Assembly (NCBI GenBank): GCA_947253305.1
Contig: CAMXYZ010000060.1
Coordinates: 1 to 5,688 of the forward strand
Length of the DNA: 5,688 bases
Reading direction: 5' to 3'
DNA from: an uncultured Helcococcus sp.
GTDB lineage: Bacteria > Bacillota > Clostridia > Tissierellales > Peptoniphilaceae
Shown: positions 1 to 5,646 of the stretch, piece after piece
Layout of the letters: each line of letters begins with the position of its first letter
Numbering within the stretch: position 1 is the stretch's first letter
Translations under genes and position numbers: made by a program
The notes under the pieces: generated by a model
The model's database searches: none
The model's input: only the letters and a program-made list of their open reading frames with translations
Told to the model about the DNA's origin: nothing

Positions 1-4
1 ATTC

Positions 5-19
5 GCGCCTTATAGGCGC
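5..19. repeat. Short GC-rich hairpin at window edge
   Basis: Inverted repeat GCGCCT-TAT-AGGCGC (6-bp perfect stem, 3-nt loop). It stands out by GC content in a very AT-rich region and lies 5 nt before a second, longer hairpin. By itself it could be part of a structured RNA 3' end. Its role is unknown because the left context is cut off. Confidence 0.6.
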
Positions 20-24
20 TGTGC

Positions 25-55
25 AAACTACCAGCTAAGCTGGTAGTTTTGATTT
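25..55 (+). terminator. Strong hairpin: terminator or IS200/IS605-type end
   Basis: An 11-bp perfect stem (AAACTACCAGC / GCTGGTAGTTT, positions 25-35 and 39-49) closes a 3-nt TAA loop. On the plus strand it is followed by TTGATTT, a mediocre U-rich tail, so it could terminate a plus-strand gene lying left of the window. In the other direction no U-run follows, so it is a poor terminator for the minus-strand operon ending at 111. The shape (short-loop, mixed-composition stem following another hairpin) also resembles the subterminal palindromes of IS200/IS605 elements, but no transposase is in the window. I see the hairpin directly; the role is inferred. Confidence 0.5.
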
Positions 56-74
56 ATTAATCAAATTAATCAAA
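48..74. repeat. AT-rich inverted and tandem repeat after the hairpin
   Basis: TTTGATT (48-54) and AATCAAA (59-65) form a 7-bp inverted repeat, and ATTAATCAA occurs twice in tandem (56-64 and 65-73). In sequence this AT-rich this may be chance. It is recorded because it adjoins the 25-49 hairpin and the repeat units end in TCAA, the tetranucleotide known as the right cleavage site of IS608. The rest of 75-110 shows nothing recognisable. Confidence 0.4.
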
Positions 75-110
75 ATATATTTTCGTATTAATAAATTTAT
101 AAAATTAACA

Positions 111-503
111 TTAATATTTTTGCTCATAATATCTATTAATAAAGTACATTATTATTGGTGAAAATATAACTGTACCACCTAGAAGCGCTGCAGGTATATA
201 TGCTTTTATCGAAATAGATACTACTGCAATAAAACCCATCAATAACATGAGTATATAGCCCATAGTTGCATTTACTTTATCTCTAATTACTTCATTTCTT
301 TCATCATTTACATTAATCTTATAATCCTTATCTTTTTCCATCATTTTATTATGCATTATTCTTACATGAGAAATGACTATAAATAACGATCCAACATAAG
401 TAAGTATTATATTGATAGCTTCACTTGATTTTAGAGTGTGCGTAAGAATAAAAGTCCCAATCCCTAGCACATATCCGAAATACCAAATTTTATTATTTTT
501 CAT
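111..503 (-). CDS. Small four-helix membrane protein with DERN motif
   Basis: A 130-residue integral membrane protein. Hydrophobic stretches at about residues 7-22, 29-48, 79-98 and 102-123 suggest four membrane helices. A charged loop at about 50-78 carries NDERNEVIRDKVN, similar to the DER(N)-x-x-I-R-x-K motif of small Firmicutes membrane proteins (DUF2178-like; the exact family assignment is uncertain). Such proteins are commonly encoded next to short XRE regulators, as here. The ATG at 503 is chosen because GAGGAGG (510-516) precedes it by 6 nt; the longer frame from 536 would put 11 extra residues inside the upstream gene with no SD. It starts 1 nt after the regulator's stop and its SD lies in that gene's last codons, so translation is probably coupled. 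Biochemical function is unknown; a role as partner or target of the regulator is inference from context. Confidence 0.8.
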   Translation of the reverse strand: MKNNKIWYFGYVLGIGTFILTHTLKSSEAINIILTYVGSLFIVISHVRIMHNKMMEKDKDYKINVNDERNEVIRDKVNATMGYILMLLMGFIAVVSISIKAYIPAALLGGTVIFSPIIMYFINRYYEQKY

Positions 504-504
504 A

Positions 505-702
505 TTAATCCTCCTCGTAAATAAAAATGTCTTCAATTGATAAATTAAAAAATTTTGAAATCTTAAAAGCTAATAAAATCGATGGATTATATTTTCCATT
601 TTCTAATGAACTAACTGTTTGTCTTGATACTTGAAGCGCGTTAGCAAGTTCTTCTTGCGTTATTCCTCTTTCTCTTCTGATTGATTCAAGTTTATTTTTC
701 AC
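505..702 (-). CDS. Short XRE-family (Cro/CI) transcriptional regulator
   Basis: A 65-residue protein that is essentially one helix-turn-helix domain. Residues 15-36 (TQEELANALQVSRQTVSSLE...) hold the DNA-binding helices with the classic SRQTVSSLENGKYNPS signature, followed by the LAFKISKFFNLSIEDIF tail that packs the fold. It matches the short YgzD-like group of Firmicutes XRE regulators in length and sequence; it has no ligand or oligomerisation domain. The start is GTG at 702: GGAGGT (709-714) precedes it by 6 nt. An ATG overlaps it at 704-702 but is followed at once by TGA out of frame, so it cannot start this protein. It is the first gene of an operon with the DERN membrane protein. It probably binds dyads in its own promoter, which would make it autoregulatory (inference). 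The regulon beyond its own operon is unknown. Confidence 0.9.
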   Translation of the reverse strand: MKNKLESIRRERGITQEELANALQVSRQTVSSLENGKYNPSILLAFKISKFFNLSIEDIFIYEED

Positions 703-714
703 ATGAATACCTCC
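702..714 (-). promoter_or_regulatory. RBS and overlapping AUG-UGA start-stop at regulator start
   Basis: Read on the minus strand, GGAGGT is followed by ATTC and then ATGTGA. The ATG at 704-702 is immediately followed by TGA, and the real GTG start at 702-700 overlaps both. The SD is placed reasonably for either codon (4 nt before ATG, 6 nt before GTG). Initiation at the AUG would yield a one-codon dead end, which might reduce regulator synthesis. Confidence 0.6.
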
Positions 715-718
715 ATAA

Positions 719-738
719 ATGTAAAGTTTCTTTTACAT
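719..738. promoter_or_regulatory. Candidate XRE operator at the transcription start
   Basis: A perfect inverted repeat with 7-bp arms ATGTAAA / TTTACAT around a 6-nt centre (GTTTCT). It lies immediately downstream of the minus-strand -10 box (741-746), covering the expected transcription start near 734, and upstream of the SD at 709-714. That placement suits a repressor site for the regulator's own operon. Related AAACTTTA-type half sites occur at 747-756 (spacer) and 773-782 (upstream of -35). The dyad is visible; binding by the 65-residue regulator is inferred. Confidence 0.6.
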
Positions 739-740
739 AT

Positions 741-769
741 ATTATAAAACTTTATAAATATTATGTCAA
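741..769 (-). promoter_or_regulatory. Perfect-consensus sigma-A promoter of regulator operon
   Basis: On the minus strand TTGACA (769-764) and TATAAT (746-741) are separated by exactly 17 nt (763-747). Both hexamers match the housekeeping sigma consensus completely. The expected start is near 734, giving a leader of about 30 nt with GGAGGT before the GTG start. Such a strong promoter beside dyad half sites is typical of an operon held by its own repressor. Confidence 0.85.
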
Positions 770-782
770 GGGAACTTTACAT
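747..782. promoter_or_regulatory. Additional operator-like half sites
   Basis: AAACTTTATA in the promoter spacer (747-756) and AACTTTACAT just upstream of the -35 (773-782) repeat the half-site seen inverted in the 719-738 dyad. Their centres are about 25 bp apart. They may allow cooperative binding of the XRE regulator across the promoter. Half sites this AT-rich can also arise by chance. Confidence 0.4.
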
Positions 783-869
783 AATAAATATATATAAATT
801 ATGATTACATTTTCATATATCATACAAATTTTTAAAGTATATAAAAAGATAATCAATATTAATAAAACC

Positions 870-898
870 TTGTAATATAGATAATTTAAGTTTAAAAT
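870..898 (+). promoter_or_regulatory. Tentative promoter of the mannosidase operon
   Basis: TTGTAA (870-875) and TAAAAT (893-898) are separated by 17 nt, each with partial consensus match. A start near 905 would give a 30-nt leader carrying the GGGGG ribosome site. The match is imperfect and the region is so AT-rich that other -10-like strings exist, so this is only the best candidate. The remainder of the 783-932 gap shows no recognisable riboswitch, no catabolite-response (cre) element and no copy of the repeat seen at 5602-5639. Confidence 0.35.
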
Positions 899-924
899 AA
901 AGGAGAAAGAATTAATATTTATTT

Positions 925-938
925 GGGGGTTTTTGATG
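925..938 (+). promoter_or_regulatory. G-run ribosome binding site fixing the GH38 start
   Basis: GGGGG (925-929) can pair with the CCUCC anti-SD using one G-U pair. It lies 6 nt before the ATG at 936, and the intervening bases are TTTTTG. An in-frame TTG at 933 directly precedes the ATG, but only 3 nt separate it from the G-run, so ATG at 936 is preferred. A canonical AGGAG at 901-905 is about 30 nt too far upstream and has no ATG at proper spacing. Confidence 0.6.
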
Positions 939-3566
939 AAAAAAATCGTGCATGTCGTATCTCATTCACATTGGGATAGAGAGTGGTATATGCCACTTAT
1001 TAATCATCAATTCAAATTAGTAGATTTATTTGATGGAATTATTAGAGCATCAAAAGATGAAAAGTTTATTCAGTTCCAAATGGATGGACATTATCTGCCA
1101 ATTGAAGACTATTTACAAATTAAGCCAGAGAATAGAGAAATAATTTATGATTTAATTAGACGAGGTAAGATTATTGTTGGACCTTGGTATATATTGCAAG
1201 ACTCATTCTTAACATCTGGAGAATCTAATGTTAGAAATCTAGAAATAGGTATAAAACTGTCTGAAGAAATTGGTATCCCATCAAAAATTGGATATTTCCC
1301 AGATACATTTGGAAATATTGGACAGGCACCACAAATCCTAAAAAAAGCTGGTATACATAATGCTTATTTTGGGAGAGGTGTTAAGGCGACAGGTTTTGCG
1401 AATGTGGTTATTGAAGACTATGTATCTAAAAATTCAGAAATGTTTTGGCAATCACCAGATGGATCGAAGGTATTAGGTATATTATTTGCTAATTGGTACT
1501 GCAATGGTGTTGATATTCCTTATGAAACTAACTTAATGAAAAAATTCCTAGACACAAAGATTGATGATATGGAAAAATACGCTTCAACAAGACATCTATT
1601 ACTAATGAATGGTTGTGATCATTCACCAGTACAAGAGAATATTGGTGAAATAATTGAAAAAGCTAATACTCTGTATGAAAATTATGAATTTATTCATTCA
1701 AATCTAGAATATTATTATGACTGTGTAAATGAAGAGGCTAATATAGATAGTTTAACAGTTATAGAAGGTGAGTTAAGATCTCAAACTACAGATGGTTGGG
1801 GAACATTGCAAGGAACTTCATCAGCTAGATATCCATTGAAGTGTAAGAACAAGACAGCTGAATTAATGATTGAAGAAGTTGTACAGCCACTATATTCAAT
1901 GCTAGTAGACAAAGAATTATATCCAAAAGAAAAAATAGAATATATTTATAAGGAATTATTCTCTAATCATCCCCACGATTCAATATGCGGATGCAGTGTC
2001 GATTCAGTTCATGAAGGGAATATGAGAAGATTTAAGACTGTATTGGAAGGATTAGATTTTCTAAAATTTAATGCTGGAGAATTCCTGAGTGAAAATATCA
2101 AACACGATTATGACGAAGAGCATGTATTTACAGTTATAAATACAACACCATATTCTCAAAGGAAAGAAGCGACGGTTGAAATTGAATATGATAAGAGATA
2201 CTTTAGAGGATTTGAATATTTACAACTTGCAGAAGAATTAAAAAATATAAAAATTAAAGAGATGAAGGTGGTAGATGATAATAAAGAATATGACACTTAT
2301 ATAAAAGATTTAGGTGTATTATTTGATTATGATTTACCAGAGACAGAATTTAGAAAAGGATATTTTGCAAGAAAAATTGAAATCAGATTCATGGCTGAAT
2401 TGGGGCCATTTGAAAGAAAGATTTTCAGATTACAAGAAAGACCTGGATATATCGGTCGTGCAAATATGCTTAATCAAAAATCAGTTGAGACTAATTTATT
2501 AAATATCGAAATTGAAGATAATGCTACATTGACTATTACAGATAAGAGAAATAACAAGGTGTATAAAAATGTACTCGGTTTGGAAAATAGTGGAGATATC
2601 GGTAATGAATATATCTATAAACAATCTGGAGATAATTTAGTAATTAAATCATCAAAATTAGTTGATTACTCAATCGAGCAATTAACAACTAAAGATTATC
2701 TAATTAGAATGTATGAAATAATAAGCATTCCAAAATCTGCTGCAGATACACTAGATAATGAACAAAAAATGGTTATACCAGTAGAAAATAGAATTTCAGA
2801 AAGATCTGAAGAGTATGTAGATATAAAAGTATACAAGAAAGTAAAGATTGACATATTAAAATCTACAATTAGAGCTACATTAAGGATTGATAATAAAGCT
2901 AAAGATCACAGAATGAGATTTGGAATTGGTCATAATTTAGATACAGATAAGATTCATGCCGAATCAATATTTGAAGTTGTTCCTAGAGATAAATTTGCTC
3001 CAAAAACATGGACAAATCCTGACTTTGCACAAAACTTTAATAGATTCGTTCAAATGTATGATGAAAATGGCGGGTTTACAATTTCAACTATAGGTATACA
3101 AGAATACGAGCAAGTTGAAGATGATTTGTATCTGACATTATATAGATCAGTGGGAGAAATGGGAGATTGGGGATATTTCCCAACACCAGATGCGCAATTA
3201 CTCGAAGAGATGAGATTCGAATTATATATTGATTTCTTTGTTAGTGACAGAGTTTCTTCATGGCAAAGAGCACTAGGGGACAGAATTCCATTATTTACTA
3301 AACAAATTCATGGTAAACAAGGTAAGATTAACGGAAATGATACATTTAATATAAATATAGGTTCAAATCTATTCTCAACATTATACAGAAATGATAATGG
3401 AGAGAGAATATTAAGAGTATTTAATCCTGATACTATCACACATAGATTAAAAGTAAATGGAGAGATTACAGACATACTAGGTAGAGAAGCTCTTAATGAT
3501 GACTCCTATGATAAGACTTACTTAAATCCATATGAAATTAGGACAATTAGATTGGAGGAAGAATGA
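936..3566 (+). CDS. GH38 alpha-mannosidase
   Basis: A retaining, zinc-dependent family 38 glycoside hydrolase that removes terminal alpha-mannose. With ATG at 936 it has 876 residues, close to the streptococcal GH38 enzymes. The N-terminal catalytic domain begins with HVVSHSHWDREW: H12 and D14 match the zinc ligands. D123 in GYFPDTFG matches the nucleophile, which is also a zinc ligand. D228 in NGCDHSP is the likely acid/base, and H347 in NHPHDS the last zinc ligand. About 270-370 forms the GH38 middle domain and about 390-876 the beta-rich C-terminal half. No signal peptide or membrane segment is visible, so it should act in the cytoplasm on imported oligosaccharides. Characterised close relatives (S. 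pyogenes GH38) prefer alpha-1,3-mannosides; that specificity here is inferred. It overlaps the GH125 start by 4 nt (ATGA). All key residues are intact. Confidence 0.95.
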   Translation: MKKIVHVVSHSHWDREWYMPLINHQFKLVDLFDGIIRASKDEKFIQFQMDGHYLPIEDYLQIKPENREIIYDLIRRGKIIVGPWYILQDSFLTSGESNVRNLEIGIKLSEEIGIPSKIGYFPDTFGNIGQAPQILKKAGIHNAYFGRGVKATGFANVVIEDYVSKNSEMFWQSPDGSKVLGILFANWYCNGVDIPYETNLMKKFLDTKIDDMEKYASTRHLLLMNGCDHSPVQENIGEIIEKANTLYENYEFIHSNLEYYYDCVNEEANIDSLTVIEGELRSQTTDGWGTLQGTSSARYPLKCKNKTAELMIEEVVQPLYSMLVDKELYPKEKIEYIYKELFSNHPHDSICGCSVDSVHEGNMRRFKTVLEGLDFLKFNAGEFLSENIKHDYDEEHVFTVINTTPYSQRKEATVEIEYDKRYFRGFEYLQLAEELKNIKIKEMKVVDDNKEYDTYIKDLGVLFDYDLPETEFRKGYFARKIEIRFMAELGPFERKIFRLQERPGYIGRANMLNQKSVETNLLNIEIEDNATLTITDKRNNKVYKNVLGLENSGDIGNEYIYKQSGDNLVIKSSKLVDYSIEQLTTKDYLIRMYEIISIPKSAADTLDNEQKMVIPVENRISERSEEYVDIKVYKKVKIDILKSTIRATLRIDNKAKDHRMRFGIGHNLDTDKIHAESIFEVVPRDKFAPKTWTNPDFAQNFNRFVQMYDENGGFTISTIGIQEYEQVEDDLYLTLYRSVGEMGDWGYFPTPDAQLLEEMRFELYIDFFVSDRVSSWQRALGDRIPLFTKQIHGKQGKINGNDTFNINIGSNLFSTLYRNDNGERILRVFNPDTITHRLKVNGEITDILGREALNDDSYDKTYLNPYEIRTIRLEEE
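3554..3566 (+). promoter_or_regulatory. RBS and ATGA start/stop overlap linking the mannosidases
   Basis: GGAGG (3554-3558) sits in the last codons of the GH38 gene, 4 nt before the GH125 ATG (3563-3565), which overlaps the GH38 TGA stop (3564-3566). This ATGA arrangement is a classic sign of translational coupling, so the two enzymes should be made in a linked ratio. Confidence 0.85.
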
Positions 3567-4834
3567 AAAATATTGTAGATGTATTGGTAGAATATGTGAA
3601 CAAATCAGATTTATCAGATAAATTAAAAACAATGTTTGAAAGTGCAATTAATAACACTTTTACTACAACGATAAAAATTACTGATAGAAATGATGCATTC
3701 GTTCTTACAGGTGATATACCTGCGATGTGGTTGAGAGACTCAACTGCACAAATTAGACCATTATTCTATATTGATAGTGAAGAGGCTGATGAATTAATAA
3801 GAAAAGTTATTGAAAGACATTTTTTTAGCATTGAAAAAGACACTTATGCAAATGCGTTTAATGAAACTGGAGATAATTCAAAATGGACTCATGTAGATAT
3901 AACCGATTTTGATAGTCCGTGGGTTTGGGAAAGAAAATATGAATTAGATTCAATTGCGTATATGTTCCAATTACTGCACATGTATTATGATAAGACAAAA
4001 GATGCAAGTGTATTTGATAATAAGATAGAAATGATTGAAAAATTAGTCGATCAATTAATATTAGAACAAAATCATGAGAATTCTCCATATGAATTTGAAA
4101 GACCTGATCCATGGGCTTCATCAGATTCCTTAAGAGGTTCAAATAGAGGAACACCTGTTGGATATACAGGAATGACATGGACAGGATTCAGACCATCAGA
4201 TGATTCTTGTGAGTATCAATATCTAATACCAGCTAATGCATTTACTGTTGTTTCATTAAGAAAATTAGCAAATATATTTAAGGAATTGAATATAGAAAAT
4301 CAAGAATTAATTTCAAAAATGGAAAAATTAGCTGATGAAATAAATCAAGGTATAAAAGAATATGGAATTATGGACAGCGAATTCGGGAAAATTTATGCTT
4401 ATGAAGTAGATGGTTTAGGTAATCAATTATTTATGGATGATGCTAATGTTCCTTCACTACTTTCATTACCATATTTAGAATATTTAGAAAAAGATGATGA
4501 ATTATACCAAAATACAAGAAAGGCAATTTTCTCAAACTTAAATCCATATTACTATGAAGGTAAAGTTGCAAACGGTGTTGGTTCACCTCATACACCAGAA
4601 GAATATATATGGCATATAGCATTGTCTATTCAGTTAATGACATCATTATGTGAAGAAGAAAAGGGTAAGATTCTAAGATATTTTGAAATTACGGATGCGG
4701 GAACAAATTTATTGCATGAAGGTTTCCATGTAGATAATCCTAATGAATTTACTAGAGAATGGTTTTCATGGTCGAATTCAATGTTTTGTGAAGCTGTGCT
4801 GACATACTTAGGAAAAGAAATTATAAAGAAATAA
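3563..4834 (+). CDS. GH125 exo-alpha-1,6-mannosidase
   Basis: A 423-residue family 125 glycoside hydrolase, an inverting (alpha/alpha)6-barrel enzyme known to remove non-reducing alpha-1,6-linked mannose from N-glycans. Family hallmarks are clear: LTGDIPAMWLRDSTAQ (48-63), the HVDITDFDSPWVWERKYELDS segment (110-130), GMTWTGFRPSDD (203-214), LIPANAF (221-227) and the C-terminal LLHEGFHVDNP (383-393) with TREWFSWSNS (397-406). Likely acid and base are D213 and E386; their separation equals that of D220/E393 reported for the Clostridium perfringens enzyme, but the pairing here rests on spacing rather than an alignment. No signal peptide is seen, so it is cytoplasmic like its GH38 partner. It is the last plus-strand gene of the operon and is convergent with rpiR; no plus-strand terminator with a U-run follows. 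Length is normal for the family and no defects are visible. Confidence 0.95.
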   Translation: MKNIVDVLVEYVNKSDLSDKLKTMFESAINNTFTTTIKITDRNDAFVLTGDIPAMWLRDSTAQIRPLFYIDSEEADELIRKVIERHFFSIEKDTYANAFNETGDNSKWTHVDITDFDSPWVWERKYELDSIAYMFQLLHMYYDKTKDASVFDNKIEMIEKLVDQLILEQNHENSPYEFERPDPWASSDSLRGSNRGTPVGYTGMTWTGFRPSDDSCEYQYLIPANAFTVVSLRKLANIFKELNIENQELISKMEKLADEINQGIKEYGIMDSEFGKIYAYEVDGLGNQLFMDDANVPSLLSLPYLEYLEKDDELYQNTRKAIFSNLNPYYYEGKVANGVGSPHTPEEYIWHIALSIQLMTSLCEEEKGKILRYFEITDAGTNLLHEGFHVDNPNEFTREWFSWSNSMFCEAVLTYLGKEIIKK

Positions 4835-4877
4835 AAAAAGATATATAGTAGAGATTAAATTTTTCTACTATATATCT
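4833..4877 (-). terminator. Intrinsic terminator of rpiR, containing its stop codon
   Basis: A 14-bp perfect stem (4839-4852 with 4864-4877) encloses an 11-nt loop. On the minus strand it is followed by seven Ts (positions 4839-4833, the first of them also the stem's last base), a good Rho-independent terminator for the RpiR gene. One arm encodes the protein's last residues and the TAA stop (4857-4855) lies in the loop. In the plus direction the stem is followed by CTCACAAATT, with no U-run, so it should serve the mannosidase operon poorly. Confidence 0.8.
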
Positions 4878-5589
4878 CACAAATTATATCTATGTAAGTT
4901 AGTAATGGAAACATTTTAGAAATGGTATATTCAAATGTTGAGTATGTAGGGGTTAATAAATAATAATCTGATTGTTGTAATAGAGTAGAATTTTTATCCT
5001 CTGTAATTGATAATATAGTAGTATTATTACTCTTAGCAATTTCAAGACCTTCCAGTATATTTCTATTTTCTCCGGAAAGTGATAGTACTATAAACAAGTC
5101 ATTTTCTCCAAGACCTTTAGCGAGTAGATTTATGGAATAAGGCTCTTTAGCGCTATCAAGATTTTTTAATCCCATTTCACCAAATTTATACATTGCTTCA
5201 TTAGCGACAAGTCCAGATGAACCGATTCCAACTATTACGATTTTGTTAAATCTATCTATATTTTGTATGAATGTAACAATTTTTGGATCAAGTTCAGGAA
5301 CTTCATCTAATATATTTGAATAAATTTTTTGTGTTAAATATATTGGACTATCGTCTATATTTTGCAAGGCGAATTTAAGCTCGTTAAAGCCATCATAGCC
5401 AAGCTTTTTGGCGAATCTTGTTATAGTCGAATTTGAAACATAGAATTTTTTAGATAATTCACTAATATTAGAGTCGTATATTTCAATATTGCTCTTTGAC
5501 AAATTATTTAATATTTCTTTTTCAAGATCCGATAATTTTATTGAGTTTTTAGAAATAATATTATTAATAAATATATATGATTTATTCAT
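4855..5589 (-). CDS. RpiR/MurR-family regulator with SIS domain
   Basis: A 244-residue transcription factor. The N-terminal RpiR-type helix-turn-helix spans about residues 18-78, with ISELSKKFYVSNSTITRFAKKLGYDGFNELK holding the turn and recognition helix (about 42-72). The C-terminal SIS domain (about 105-240) has the GIGSSG turn (121-126) and the SLSGENRN loop (170-177) that bind phosphosugars in this fold. Length is slightly short but within family range. The ATG at 5589 is supported by GAGGTGG (5593-5599), 3 nt upstream. It is divergent from a ROK gene (68 bp apart) and convergent with the mannosidase operon. The likely job is sensing a sugar phosphate from glycan breakdown and controlling the ROK gene, itself and perhaps the mannosidases. 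The effector and targets are inferred, and members can act as repressors or activators. Confidence 0.92.
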   Translation of the reverse strand: MNKSYIFINNIISKNSIKLSDLEKEILNNLSKSNIEIYDSNISELSKKFYVSNSTITRFAKKLGYDGFNELKFALQNIDDSPIYLTQKIYSNILDEVPELDPKIVTFIQNIDRFNKIVIVGIGSSGLVANEAMYKFGEMGLKNLDSAKEPYSINLLAKGLGENDLFIVLSLSGENRNILEGLEIAKSNNTTILSITEDKNSTLLQQSDYYLLTPTYSTFEYTISKMFPLLTYIDIICEIYSRKI

Positions 5590-5601
5590 GATCCACCTCA
5601 G

Positions 5602-5639
5602 TAAGATTATACCATAAAATATATAAGATTATACCATAA
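5602..5639. repeat. Perfect 16-bp direct repeat, candidate RpiR operator
   Basis: TAAGATTATACCATAA occurs identically at 5602-5617 and 5624-5639, a 22-bp period (about two helical turns), so a dimeric regulator could bind both copies on the same face. Each copy contains the short dyad TTAT-ACC-ATAA. The pair fills the 68-bp gap between the divergent rpiR and ROK genes, the expected place for an RpiR operator. On the minus strand each copy also contains TGGTATAAT, an extended -10 match, so promoter and operator functions may overlap. Confidence 0.65.
5606..5636 (-). promoter_or_regulatory. Twin extended -10 promoter elements for rpiR
   Basis: The minus strand carries TGGTATAAT twice (5614-5606 and 5636-5628), each a perfect TGnTATAAT extended -10. 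No good -35 hexamer is found 17 nt upstream of either, which extended -10 promoters can tolerate. The distal box predicts a start near 5621 and a leader of about 32 nt. The proximal one would start near 5599, exactly at the ribosome site. Which is used cannot be told from sequence. Confidence 0.5.
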
Positions 5640-5646
5640 TTTAAAT

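Noticed and set aside
504..536. An 11-residue N-terminal extension of the membrane protein starting at 536
   Set aside because: It would overlap the end of the regulator gene, has no SD, and its sequence (MKTFLFTRRIN) is the out-of-frame reading of that gene. The start at 503 has GAGGAGG at ideal spacing.
631..647. A cre-like string TTGAAGCGCGTTAGCAA
   Set aside because: It departs from the CcpA consensus at core positions and lies inside the regulator's coding region, encoding its helix-turn-helix residues.
801..823. ATGAT...ATCAT inverted repeat in the divergent region
   Set aside because: The arms are only 5 bp with a 13-nt centre in extremely AT-rich DNA, well within chance expectation.
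899..920. AAAGGAG followed by a possible leader peptide before GH38
   Set aside because: No ATG, GTG or TTG lies at a suitable distance after it in an open frame worth calling; it is probably a chance purine-rich stretch near the transcription start.
2314..2502. A 62-codon plus-strand frame inside the GH38 gene
   Set aside because: It lies out of frame within a clearly coding gene and shows no recognisable family; treated as a shadow.
3858..4178. A 106-codon open frame on the minus strand inside the GH125 gene
   Set aside because: It is fully antisense to conserved GH125 motifs, has no recognisable domain, and its translation is a low-complexity hydrophobic and Leu/Tyr-rich string typical of a shadow frame.
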